This document shows, piece after piece, positions 43,201 through 50,286 of a DNA stretch of 64,000 bases (the stretch's first letter is position 1; the number at the start of each line of letters is the position of its first letter). Both the position numbers and the translations under genes were made by a program. The DNA comes from Mycoplasmatota bacterium (GTDB lineage Bacteria > Bacillota_I > Bacilli_A > Haloplasmatales > Haloplasmataceae), in the NCBI GenBank assembly GCA_018394295.1, contig CP074574.1, positions 1 through 64,000 on the forward strand, written 5' to 3'. The notes beneath the pieces were generated by a model. The model did no database searches. It was not told where the DNA came from and saw only the letters and a list, made by a program, of their open reading frames with translations.

Positions 43201-45207
43201 AGTACCGGAACAACAGAAAGAAGTTCACAAACTTATAGTGATGGTGATCTTTATAACACTACTGATTCGGATTACTATTTTGATTATACTTCTACCTATG
43301 CTCTTACTTATAATGGTGATAATTATAGACACTATACCCTAACATCTAATGGGAAAAAATATGTAACTCAATATACCTTAAAAATAACCCCACAATTTAA
43401 ATGGGTTCATGAGTGGGTTGCTAGAGGTTTTACTACAAAAAGAGATTATGAGAGATTAGATGGAAACACTTATGAAGATTTAATATACTTTGATGGTGTT
43501 TCACATGGTTCTAAATATGTATATACTAAAATTGGTAGTGGAAAAGAAAAATATGCTGATGGAGAGAAGTTTATAACATTATCTGAATATAACCAAAATC
43601 CAAATGCATATTCAAGTAATTCTAGCATAAATCCAGACGTAAATAATTATCATTCAAGTTATAGTTATGAGTATGACAAATATAAACTGTATGATAAAAT
43701 TCAAATGAAAATCTATAAAAGAAACAAAGGTTTCTTAGATTTTGAAGAGGATGATTATGTCAAAACAGTAACTTTCTATATTGACGAAGGTAGAATTGAT
43801 AAAGGTGATGGTTTAGGACTCCATAATATGCATGACAAAGATTTAAAAGGTAAAACCATCTATAGAAATTCTGATATAACCGGTTCTCTTTATGTAAGTA
43901 GATATGGTGATGGATTTTGGGATGGAAACACTTATTATCATTATAAACAAGATGATTGCGATGATGGTGATTATTATATCTCTGGTGGCTTATCAAGAGT
44001 AGACATAAATGCAATTAAAAAATTTGTAAAACATGGAATTACAGAAGCTAGTCCAACACCATATGAAGATGGACAACTCTATCTTGAAACAGATGATGAT
44101 TATTATTTCGATTACACAACAAAACACGAATCATTAAGTTACATTACAAAATATGACCAAAAACAATATAGTGATAAAGCATACGCTGGTTGGTATACAG
44201 AAGATGAAGCATACGAAATACAAAAAACAAAAAACTTAACGATTCCTACTGACAATGTTATGGCAAGACCAAGAGTGGATTATATGAACTATCAACTTCC
44301 TGGAAATGTAGCTGAAATTCAAAAGAAAGTGACAAAACCAGGTTTAATGAATCAATATCAAGTTATGAAATTAAATCAAGAAATCATAGAATCAAAGGAA
44401 AAAGTATATTTACTAGAATTACTACAAGCTACATCTATTGAAGATTATACATCATATGTAAATAAAACTGGAATTTATTCTCCAACACCAGAACCTACAG
44501 AATGGTATGATGGAATTATAGAATTTTTAACTTTTGGTGGTGGAATAACAGCTAAAGCTCCAGGAATTATTGATATATTGGATGTAGGGGAAGCTTTAGA
44601 AAGAACAGCTGGTTATGGTTCTTATACTGGAATTAATAGTAATCTAAAATATTATGTAATTAATAGCGATCAAGAAAATACTTATTATGCTAATGCTGAC
44701 GATTACATCTATGCTATTGATTATTATAATCTTATAAGTATGGTAAACAATATTAAAAACACTAAAACAATGAAGAGCCATTTTCTATACGATTATACAA
44801 ATGCCGATATTTCCAATTCACCAATAATTAACGATATTTATCAAGATACATTTATTAATGGTAATATTTTTACTCCAATTCTATATTTAGATGAAGAAGG
44901 TTTATCTGGATATAAAAATGTTTATCAAGAAATATATGGTGGTAAATTGAATGTACCAATTGAAATTGATATGAGCGGTGGAAACATCAATTCAGTAGAA
45001 ATGGTTGATTATTACAAACTATTATTTAGTTCTATAGGTACTCGATTAGTTGATCCTGATTATGTAGAAGAACAACTTGCTAACCCTAATACTTATGAAG
45101 GTCAATTAGTTAGAGATTTCTTACAAGCAATAGCTGATGAAAAAACAAACGGTGATATCAATAAATTAACCCCACAAATAATAAATGATTATATTAATGG
45201 CAATTAA
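40255..45207 (+). CDS. Giant secreted repeat protein of the Tad locus, likely adhesin
   Basis: The 1650-residue protein starts at TTG 40255 behind GAAAGGGGTG. A signal peptide ends near DDVHAS (residue 34). The mature protein is extremely rich in Tyr, Ser, Asn and Asp, with many short W/Y repeats (YQEWQDM, YEAPKYTKYK). A domain of about 90 residues starting YKRNKGFLDFEED and ending YYHYKQDDC.DGDYYI occurs at about 886-972 and again at 1151-1245. A third copy lies in the T4SS-linked protein at 23260. No LPxTG anchor or C-terminal membrane helix is visible, so it may be attached through the pilus or released. I infer a contact or biofilm adhesin. Confidence 0.65.
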   Translation: MNRQQIFFKTTLSIIAFLFIFLVVLTTDDVHASTNRWNQSWVIPVDSYKNLDTEIKEILGTNIKIIYENTNPSITDKTYVLYYGDVEYDPETNEYINVNRLQPVKTERTNNDSILYLYEISSAYEGEEAKVLVTVEMYDMDVDKAPVIRFNYIIPSKTNVANVFDIEYNDVKSQYELTVTSVLKGSNISQEKLIGRLDSSTKKVYFEDGRLTWDIPVMNDEYQESQEVHEVSFYGVLDLNRTNNSSGMFIVRIALNGEVKEYDLSTNVRLSLKSTSKFDGESIFNKYKTAFDFNINKMNFNKSKYYFGTSSFRKGSSSLATEYAKIFDRVFTSLKANLHKTYYDENDDESIQLVLDLQQDDVYSWQDYAVKNYIEYAKANGINVSSSISYNSLPHTWLSNFTKYNYYVVADSYVYDTIVNQGSSNVTVSKNNGVEYLFNGTNGYTIPVEYYKNYVDYKKTYYEIDLVNKFDYNSYDVTSQLQAEYKDLTVVTETAQRNWQDDGYSRYYNVGKQYIGTTSRYVEANNSSYPDKVVYNYGTSVSQNSTYSWNEAQYKKQWYNTNVWQDSDVFGYSHSGFTNYTSKGAYVYSPTKTYYHYKKQVKENYHKVCFDKYRNDTTYGLDFNYKDEFVSNFCVYYDYSSTSYIGDDNNFGYYNGKTGTKDLNGGSLTKYYYNDKESVKNKDNVYYYRVTSVTNGNYYIHSTSYDWYSSSQSDSGSNGSENWTDYSISSTGYYDSAGRYYNSAYKYISQFTYQEWQDMSSSHSGYEAPKYTKYKPSASSGYRWVSTGNKRVANVQRYYDRQKLITTYVNPVTTSEKTYDVDKYMSLNTYHYIDTNSDGLSDKRYKYSSISGIKYENNGSPTTTNYRDNIYSYDYTKYKYYDKVGMKIYKRNKGFLDFEEDVYVKTVYFYVDNAPTYDTGLKGQTIYRDYKLTDSLNVSSTADGFWDGSTYYHYKQDDCGDGDYYIYNSFSSKQYNVTKKQVSTGTTERSSQTYSDGDLYNTTDSDYYFDYTSTYALTYNGDNYRHYTLTSNGKKYVTQYTLKITPQFKWVHEWVARGFTTKRDYERLDGNTYEDLIYFDGVSHGSKYVYTKIGSGKEKYADGEKFITLSEYNQNPNAYSSNSSINPDVNNYHSSYSYEYDKYKLYDKIQMKIYKRNKGFLDFEEDDYVKTVTFYIDEGRIDKGDGLGLHNMHDKDLKGKTIYRNSDITGSLYVSRYGDGFWDGNTYYHYKQDDCDDGDYYISGGLSRVDINAIKKFVKHGITEASPTPYEDGQLYLETDDDYYFDYTTKHESLSYITKYDQKQYSDKAYAGWYTEDEAYEIQKTKNLTIPTDNVMARPRVDYMNYQLPGNVAEIQKKVTKPGLMNQYQVMKLNQEIIESKEKVYLLELLQATSIEDYTSYVNKTGIYSPTPEPTEWYDGIIEFLTFGGGITAKAPGIIDILDVGEALERTAGYGSYTGINSNLKYYVINSDQENTYYANADDYIYAIDYYNLISMVNNIKNTKTMKSHFLYDYTNADISNSPIINDIYQDTFINGNIFTPILYLDEEGLSGYKNVYQEIYGGKLNVPIEIDMSGGNINSVEMVDYYKLLFSSIGTRLVDPDYVEEQLANPNTYEGQLVRDFLQAIADEKTNGDINKLTPQIINDYINGN

Positions 45208-45211
45208 AACA

Positions 45212-45245
45212 AACATTAGAGTGGTTTTAAAACCACTCTAATGTT
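45212..45245. terminator. Perfect 34-bp palindrome after the giant gene
   Basis: AACATTAGAGTGGTTTT is followed directly by its exact reverse complement. It probably ends the Tad operon, but no T-run follows, so it could equally be a processing or protein-binding site. Confidence 0.55.
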
Positions 45246-45262
45246 ATTCCCATTAAAAATAC

Positions 45263-45314
45263 CGTATGATATTCGTATGATTTTATTGATTTTCATGGTT
45301 AAATTTGGTATAAT
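45263..45314 (+). promoter_or_regulatory. Promoter combining CGTATGAT pair and family-3 spacer
   Basis: CGTATGAT at 45263 and 45274 (11-bp period), then four bases to TTGATT (45286-45291), spacer TTCATGGTTAAATTTGG, TATAAT (45309-45314). It drives 45350. Confidence 0.7.
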
Positions 45315-45349
45315 TATATTATAAATTAAATAATTATCGAGGTGAATAA

Positions 45350-46105
45350 ATGAAAAAAATAATATTAATCATCCTTTTAACATTATTAGCTGGTTCAATT
45401 GGTCTTGTTATATGGAATAATAAATTAACTAATGCAGATACTGAACCTAATCAAAATGTAATTCAAACTGATAATGAAGTTAAGTATCATCTATTTGATG
45501 ATATTGAAGAGTTTATTCAACATCCTAAAGCAAAAGGACATGTGTTAACATGGGAAGAATTTTTAGACATTGAAAATACAACCTTACAAGATAAAAACTT
45601 TTATATCATGTTTACCCATCACAATTATCATAAACAAGTAGGATATACAGCTGAACAATATATCATTGATTATTATTATCCAAATGACATGGAAGGCTTA
45701 AATACTGAAAATGATTTCTTACCAGAGATTTATTTTATCGATTTAGGGGATGAACGAAACTACGATTTACTTTGGGATGAAGAAAATGGAATTAGTAGAG
45801 ACTATACTGATGGAGCAATTGATTTACACACACTGAAACTAGCTAATTATCCAGTCATGATGGGTAAATTCAGTTTAGATGGTGGAAATAGTGAAGAATA
45901 TTCTTACGCAATGGTTGGCCATAATAGAATCCTTAGTTTTTATTTAAAGCAAATGGTTCAAGAAAAGGTAGAAATTAGATTAAAATATAAAGATGATTTA
46001 GATAGCGAATGGGCGAGTGGAAATAATCCATTTAACTTTAAATACGAAGATTATTTTAGTGATATAGATTGGAGAATGCAATACAAAGATAATTTTAACA
46101 AGTAA
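45350..46105 (+). CDS. Membrane-anchored or secreted protein of unknown function
   Basis: A 251-residue protein behind CGAGGTG with an N-terminal hydrophobic anchor or signal (IILIILLTLLAGSIGLVIW). The external part is acidic and includes FYIMFTHHNYHK and YSYAMVGHNRILSFY. It recalls the length and position of sortase-like or pilus-associated proteins but has no TLxTC motif. An IS200/IS605 element is inserted directly after its stop codon, separating it from a terminator now at 47831. Confidence 0.6.
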   Translation: MKKIILIILLTLLAGSIGLVIWNNKLTNADTEPNQNVIQTDNEVKYHLFDDIEEFIQHPKAKGHVLTWEEFLDIENTTLQDKNFYIMFTHHNYHKQVGYTAEQYIIDYYYPNDMEGLNTENDFLPEIYFIDLGDERNYDLLWDEENGISRDYTDGAIDLHTLKLANYPVMMGKFSLDGGNSEEYSYAMVGHNRILSFYLKQMVQEKVEIRLKYKDDLDSEWASGNNPFNFKYEDYFSDIDWRMQYKDNFNK

Positions 46106-46225
46106 CTACTAGCAAGAATTCCCCTTCTTCTATAAGTGGGGGATGAATTGCTTTTTTTTATATACTTATGTTTAAAAATATAGTATAATTAAATCAGTAT
46201 TAAGTAAGTTAAAGGTGTTATATTT

Positions 46226-46624
46226 ATGAAAATATATAATAATAATCATTCAGTATTCTCATTGAATTATCATTTGATTTTAGTAATTAAATATCGTAGA
46301 GATGTAATTGATATGGAAATTTCAAGAAGATTAAAAGAAATATTCAATTATATTAGTGTGAATTATAATATTGTATTAGTCGAATGGAATCATGAATATG
46401 ATCATGTACATGTTTTGTTTAGAGCAAATCCTAATTCTCAACTATCAAAGTTTATAAATGCTTACAAAAGTGCTAGTAGTAGATTAATCAAGAAAGAATT
46501 CCCTTCGATTAAGAAAAGATTATGGAAAGAATCTTTTTGGAGCAAAACCTTTTGTTTATTGTCTACCGGTGGGGTTACTACTGATATTGTTAAAAGCTAC
46601 ATTCAAAATCAAAGGAAGGAGTGA
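46226..46624 (+). CDS. tnpA: TnpA Y1 (HUH) transposase of IS200/IS605
   Basis: A 132-residue enzyme that cuts and rejoins single-stranded element ends. The HUH metal motif is DHVHVLF near residue 60-66 and the catalytic tyrosine lies in KSYIQNQ near 125. Length is normal and no frame damage is visible, so the element could be active and could supply TnpA for the shorter copies nearby. Confidence 0.92.
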   Translation: MKIYNNNHSVFSLNYHLILVIKYRRDVIDMEISRRLKEIFNYISVNYNIVLVEWNHEYDHVHVLFRANPNSQLSKFINAYKSASSRLIKKEFPSIKKRLWKESFWSKTFCLLSTGGVTTDIVKSYIQNQRKE

Positions 46625-46628
46625 TATT

Positions 46629-47702
46629 ATGTTAAAAGCTTATAAATACCGAATATATCCAAATAAAGAACAAATTGAATATTTAAGTAAAGTTTTTGGG
46701 TGTACCAGGTTTATTTATAATAAAATGTTATCAGATAAAATCGAATATTATATACAATATAAGAAAACATTAAAAACTACACCAGCTCAATACAAAAATG
46801 AATTTACCTGGTTAAAAGAAGTCGATAGTTTAGCTTTGGCTAATGAACAACTTCATTTAGAAAAAGCTTATAAAAACTTCTTTCGTGAACCTAAAATAGG
46901 TTTTCCTAAATTCAAAAGCAAAAAAACACATTATCACTCATTCACAACAAATAATCAAAACGGAACAGTTTCAATTAAAGATGGATACCTTAAAATTCCT
47001 AAATTAAAATCATTAATTAAAGTAAAACAACATCGCTTATTTTTAGGAATTATAAAATCATGTACCGTTTCTCAAGTACCTAGTGGTAAATATTTTGTAT
47101 CAGTATTAGTTGATACAGAAAATAAGCAATTACCTAAAAGTAATAATAAGGTAGGACTTGATCTAGGGCTTAAAGAATTCTTAATAACATCCAATGGAAT
47201 TAAGATAGATAATCCCAAATACCTTAGAAAAACAGAACGAAAATTAATTAAAACACAAAGGGAATTATCAAGAAAAAAGAAAGGCTCTAATAACTGGAAT
47301 AAAACAAGAATTAAAGTAGCAAAGCTCCATGAGAAGATAAATAATCAAAGAAATGATTTTTTACATAAATTAAGTACTCAAATCATTCGTGAAAACCAAA
47401 CGATTGTAATTGAGGATCTTAAAGTAAAAAATATGTTGCATAATCACCGATTAGCTAAAGCAATTAGCGAAGTATCATGGTACAAATTTAGAATACTATT
47501 AGAATACAAAGCTACATGGTATGGAAGAGAATTAATCATAGCACCTAAGTATTATGCTAGTAGCCAAATTTGCTCTTGTTGTGGATATCAAAATAAAGAA
47601 GTTAAGAAATTAAATATACGTTCATGGATATGTCCTAAATGCCATACACAGCATGATCGTGATATAAACGCTAGTATTAATTTACTAAAATTAGCAATAT
47701 AA
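46629..47702 (+). CDS. tnpB: TnpB RNA-guided nuclease
   Basis: The 357-residue protein starts at ATG 46629 behind AAGGAGTG. An earlier in-frame start overlaps tnpA. The RuvC triad is visible as Asp in GLDLGLKEF (near 178), Glu in IVIEDLK (near 261) and Asp in HDRDINAS (near 344). The zinc finger is CSCCGY...CPKC. All key residues are present. The 3' end runs into the omega-RNA. Confidence 0.93.
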   Translation: MLKAYKYRIYPNKEQIEYLSKVFGCTRFIYNKMLSDKIEYYIQYKKTLKTTPAQYKNEFTWLKEVDSLALANEQLHLEKAYKNFFREPKIGFPKFKSKKTHYHSFTTNNQNGTVSIKDGYLKIPKLKSLIKVKQHRLFLGIIKSCTVSQVPSGKYFVSVLVDTENKQLPKSNNKVGLDLGLKEFLITSNGIKIDNPKYLRKTERKLIKTQRELSRKKKGSNNWNKTRIKVAKLHEKINNQRNDFLHKLSTQIIRENQTIVIEDLKVKNMLHNHRLAKAISEVSWYKFRILLEYKATWYGRELIIAPKYYASSQICSCCGYQNKEVKKLNIRSWICPKCHTQHDRDINASINLLKLAI

Positions 47703-47817
47703 TTGCATATGTTTTGAGGTTGGAGCAACCTTTTGAGCTTAGAGATACTGGCTACATTAGTAGTCTTGACTAAGAAGCTCCTACTTCTATAAGTAGGGGT
47801 AGTTCACTCAATATTGG
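47700..47817 (+). ncRNA. Omega-RNA (right-end RNA) of the tnpB element
   Basis: After the tnpB stop come the hairpin GGTTG-GAG-CAACC and the terminal hairpin CTCCTACTTC...AAGTAGGGG ending GTAGTTCAC. In this family the guide is read from flanking DNA directly after the right end, here starting TCAATATTGG. The sequence is about 90% identical by eye to the orphan copy at 49489-49628. Confidence 0.8.
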
Positions 47818-47830
47818 AATCCACAGAATT

Positions 47831-47857
47831 AAAAGAGGAAATATTCCTCTTTTTTTT
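47831..47857 (+). terminator. Terminator, probably of the 45350 gene before IS insertion
   Basis: AAAAGAGGAA-ATA-TTCCTCTTTT followed by T residues. It now lies downstream of the IS. Confidence 0.8.
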
Positions 47858-47991
47858 GTAGATAAAGTATTCTTGTAACTTGATTTTATATATATATTTT
47901 TTGATAAAAATATTATAATATAGGCTATACAATATCAGATTATTTCATAGTATATATAGAATATACTCAAGTTATTTTTCTCATACTAATA

Positions 47992-48020
47992 TTGTAATTA
48001 TGTTTATGTTGTTGTAAAAT
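47992..48020 (+). promoter_or_regulatory. Promoter of the 48064 gene
   Basis: TTGTAA (47992-47997), 17-bp spacer, TAAAAT (48015-48020). Confidence 0.5.
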
Positions 48021-48063
48021 ATAGTTAAAAACATAGTTTTTATATTCAAAAGGAGTTGAAACT

Positions 48064-48308
48064 ATGGACAGAAAAAAAATTGATTATACAAATGAACAAA
48101 GAAAAAGAGTACGTGAATTAGTTTTACTAGCTGAAGAAAAAGGAATGGTTAAACCAGGTTTTCAAGCTTTCCAAGATTTTCCAGATGAAGTTATAACACA
48201 AGAAGAAATTAAGAAAAACGATTTATAATTCCAGGTAGAAAAGCCTTTGAAATGTATAAAGGTGAAGGTATTTCTGAACAAGAATATCCTTCTGTTTATC
48301 AAAAATAA
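48064..48308 (+). pseudogene. Small gene with a probable frameshift
   Basis: The first frame (48064-48228, 54 residues, AAAGGAG ribosome site) ends in EEIKKNDL-stop. A second frame continues through the same region and reads IIPGRKAFEMYKGEGISEQE to a stop at 48306-48308. The switch would fall in the A5 run at 48214-48218. A single-base slip would give one protein of about 80 residues. It is either a disrupted gene, a programmed frameshift, or simply a 54-residue protein. The acidic, helical sequence has no recognised family. Confidence 0.45.
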
Positions 48309-48334
48309 TATGAATTAAACTAAATTATTTCAAG

Positions 48335-48363
48335 TTGACACATTTCAACATTTAATATATAAT
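48335..48363 (+). promoter_or_regulatory. Perfect consensus promoter of the structured RNA
   Basis: TTGACA (48335-48340), exactly 17 bp, TATAAT (48358-48363). With 1490-1518 it is one of only two perfect consensus promoters found in the window. Confidence 0.88.
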
Positions 48364-48369
48364 GTACTT

Positions 48370-48500
48370 AGTAAAATGTAATAGAGTAGTAGAGGATAGA
48401 AATTTTCGGTGGCTATCATGCACCTTTAGGTGTCAAGTGTAGGACTTATGTCTGATAAGATGTTGGGGTACCGACCAACCTATTACTCATTTGTTATATG
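48370..48500 (+). ncRNA. Structured RNA with closing stem, four hairpins and loop-loop pseudoknot
   Basis: P1 pairs GAGTAGTAG (48384-48392) with CTATTACTC (48480-48488). Inside are GATAG/CTATC (48395/48413), GCACC/GGTGT (48420/48429), CTTAT/ATAAG (48445/48455) and GTTGG/CCAAC (48462/48475). The loop of the first hairpin (TCGGT, 48406-48410) is complementary to the loop of the last (ACCGA, 48470-48474). A perfect promoter precedes it and an intrinsic terminator follows, so an abundant stand-alone RNA of about 165 nt is likely. No known family matched from memory. The terminator does not visibly compete with P1, which argues against a simple riboswitch. Confidence 0.7.
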
Positions 48501-48540
48501 GCTTGTGGTGTTAATTTTATTAACATCATAAGCTTTTTTT
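48501..48540 (+). terminator. Strong terminator between structured RNA and the 48562 gene
   Basis: A 15-bp stem (GCTTGTGGTGTTAAT with ATTAACATCATAAGC) with a 3-nt loop and T7. Confidence 0.9.
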
Positions 48541-48561
48541 GAAAGTTATGGGGTAAGTATT

Positions 48562-48936
48562 ATGAAAAAAGAATTGTTAGGTGTATTAACAGAAAAAATT
48601 GCAAAAAAATTCAATTTAGAAGAACATAGTGGAAAAAATATTGTGATCTATGATGATAAAAAAATATACATTGAAAAACACAAAGATGAATACAAGGATG
48701 AAGAAAGTTATAATAATACAGTAAATAACCTTTCTTCTATAATAACTTCAGCAGATTTTGTTTATTATAATGAGAGTACTTTAGGATTAGAATTTTTTAA
48801 ATACATTGATGAAGATGTGTTAGTAGCTATTCGTGTGGCTAATGCAAAAGAATTAAAAGTAAGAAGTGTTTATCCAGTATCAAAAACAAAAATTCAAAAC
48901 AGAAAAAAGAAACTAAAATCTATTGTACATCACTAA
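48562..48936 (+). CDS. Possible PBECR-like (barnase/EndoU/colicin/RelE-like) nuclease
   Basis: The 124-residue protein lies 21 nt after the terminator, with a modest GGGGTAAG ribosome site. The pattern IYIEKHKDEYKDEE, then SADFVYYNESTLGLEFFKYI, then LVAIRVANAKELKVRSVYPV resembles the small phage-borne nuclease-like PBECR domains. The family call is from memory and tentative. Organisation (strong promoter, structured RNA, terminator, small possible RNase) copies that of type III toxin-antitoxin loci. Read-through past the terminator would supply the low toxin level. Confidence 0.5.
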   Translation: MKKELLGVLTEKIAKKFNLEEHSGKNIVIYDDKKIYIEKHKDEYKDEESYNNTVNNLSSIITSADFVYYNESTLGLEFFKYIDEDVLVAIRVANAKELKVRSVYPVSKTKIQNRKKKLKSIVHH

Positions 48937-49056
48937 ACCTCAAATAAGGCTCTCTATAACGTTTTAAATCTATATTGGTATAATTTTCTCCGATGTATGT
49001 AAAGATATGTATGTAGTCTAAATTTACGTCTTGCTAGCTAGATTATATTTCATAAA

Positions 49057-49093
49057 AAAGAAACTAAATACTATTAAATTTAGTTTCTTTTTT
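49057..49093 (+). terminator. Terminator
   Basis: AAAGAAACTAAAT pairs with ATTTAGTTTCTTT and is followed by T residues. The rest of 48937-49121 shows no gene. Confidence 0.8.
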
Positions 49094-49121
49094 ATATTAT
49101 TTTTGATATTTTATCATTTTA

Positions 49122-49151
49122 TTACATTTTTATACATTCGTGTGATATAAT
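49122..49151 (+). promoter_or_regulatory. Family-2 promoter
   Basis: TTACAT (49122-49127), 18-bp spacer beginning TTTTATACATT, TATAAT (49146-49151). It drives 49194. Confidence 0.65.
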
Positions 49152-49193
49152 TAAGATATACAATAATAAATTAGAAAGGGAGTTTTTGGTTAA

Positions 49194-49490
49194 ATGAAAG
49201 GTTTCAAATTTAGTGGTTGTCTATTTACACCAATTGGAGTTTTTAGTAAAGATGAAAAAGAGAATATTATTTATTTAAGTTCACAATTTGATAATTTGCA
49301 AAGCAATACTTTTGGAAGTAGGCCTTTTAAGGAAGAGTGTTCTTCTAAAGAAAAAATGGATACTAGATGGAAAGAAATTTGTAATGAGTTTGGCTGTGAT
49401 TTACCAAGCGTTTACGAATTAGAAATTCAAAAGCAAAAAGAAACTAAAAAAAGTAGTAGTAAAGTTAAAGCTACAAAATCAATTTACTAG
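49194..49490 (+). CDS. Unknown protein, 3' end possibly replaced by IS remnant
   Basis: A 98-residue protein behind GAAAGGGAG. The first 75 residues include KFSGCLFTPIGVFSKDEKEN and a helical KMDTRWKEICNEFG stretch. The end is a low-complexity KKSSSKVKATKSIY, and the stop codon abuts the start of the orphan IS right end, so the original C-terminus may have been altered by that insertion. No family recognised. Confidence 0.5.
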   Translation: MKGFKFSGCLFTPIGVFSKDEKENIIYLSSQFDNLQSNTFGSRPFKEECSSKEKMDTRWKEICNEFGCDLPSVYELEIQKQKETKKSSSKVKATKSIY

Positions 49491-49628
49491 TATTAATTAA
49501 TTTACTTAAATTAGCAATATAATTGCCATATATTTTGAGGTTGGAACAACCTTTTGAGCTTAGAGATACTGACTACATTAGTGGTCTTGACTAAGAAGCT
49601 CCTACTTCTATAAGTAGGGGTAGTTCAC
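49489..49628 (+). mobile_element. Orphan omega-RNA / right-end copy of the IS200/IS605 element
   Basis: About 140 bp match 47676-47817: the last tnpB codons (TTAGCAATATAA), the GGTTG/CAACC hairpin, and the terminal CTCCTACTTC hairpin ending GTAGTTCAC. There is no tnpB body or left end. Flanking DNA that would act as guide begins TAAAAGGAAGCC. It could be a solo right end or a TnpB-less guide RNA gene served in trans. Confidence 0.8.
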
Positions 49629-49666
49629 TAAAAGGAAGCCTGTTAATAAATATAGACTTCTTTTTA

Positions 49667-50122
49667 TTATTGTGATACATCTACTGGGAGTCTTATCTTT
49701 CTAACGAAATTTAATTTCTCTTTGCTTTGCATAGCTTTTCTAACTCTTTCTTTTGCTAACCATTCATCTATGTCATAAGCTAAGAAAAAACGCTTAACGA
49801 TTATTCTCAAACGTTCGATGAATTTTTTAACAACAATGTTATTTTCTTCATTTTCAAACCAATCAAAAGCACCATCTTCGATTTGATCTCGACAAGTTAA
49901 CATAATTTGATTAGCAATATCATTTATTGTTGTGTTTAAAAAAACATATTGCCCCATACCAAAATCAACCAATGTTTTTCGTAATAATGAATCTTTAATT
50001 TCATAACCCATAATTTCCGTCTTAACATCATAGATTTCAGAATGTCTGATTTCATCAATTTCTGATAAAGAGACTTTATCATACATTTTATTTAATTGTA
50101 TTTCAGTTAATTTTTTAATCAT
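49667..50122 (-). CDS. Unknown 151-residue protein on the opposite strand
   Basis: The gene reads against its neighbours. The start at 50122 has an AAAGGGGAAAT ribosome site. The product is helical and contains ICDNQ-free but Asp/Glu-rich segments such as CRDQIEDGAFDWFENEENN. A basic, helical C-terminal third (WLAKERVRKAMQSKEKLNF) could contact nucleic acid. No motif identifies it. Lone opposite orientation between IS remnants suggests recent acquisition. Confidence 0.55.
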   Translation of the reverse strand: MIKKLTEIQLNKMYDKVSLSEIDEIRHSEIYDVKTEIMGYEIKDSLLRKTLVDFGMGQYVFLNTTINDIANQIMLTCRDQIEDGAFDWFENEENNIVVKKFIERLRIIVKRFFLAYDIDEWLAKERVRKAMQSKEKLNFVRKIRLPVDVSQ

Positions 50123-50198
50123 ATATTATATTTCCCCTTTTTATTTCTTCCTTTAACATTATAATATTAATTTTAAACAAAATAAAGTATAATTTTAT

Positions 50199-50227
50199 TT
50201 GATATAATATATTGGGTGTGGTATCAT
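50199..50227 (+). promoter_or_regulatory. Family-1 promoter
   Basis: TTGATA (50199-50204), spacer TAATATATTGGGTGTGG, TATCAT (50222-50227). It drives 50287. Confidence 0.78.
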
Positions 50228-50286
50228 CTAGTTAATAAATTTATGGGTAAAGAAAATAATGGACTATCAATGTAGAAGGTGAAAGA

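Larger units (their letters stand above)
46106..47817 (+). mobile_element. IS200/IS605-family insertion sequence
   Basis: It contains tnpA (Y1 transposase) and tnpB in the same direction, a left-end hairpin (AATTCCCC...GGGGGATGAATT at 46118-46149) and a right end finishing in GTAGTTCAC at 47817. The left limit is approximate (about 46106). Comparison with the copies ending at 49628 and 51582 fixes the right end, because sequence diverges directly after TTCACT. Confidence 0.88.

Noticed and set aside
45350-46105. Class B or D sortase next to the pilus locus
   Set aside because: Size and membrane anchor fit, but there is no TLxTC motif or catalytic Arg context.
48370-48500. T-box leader, suggested by TTGGGGTACCGACC
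   Set aside because: It lacks the T-box antiterminator consensus and specifier stem, and the downstream gene is not amino-acid related.
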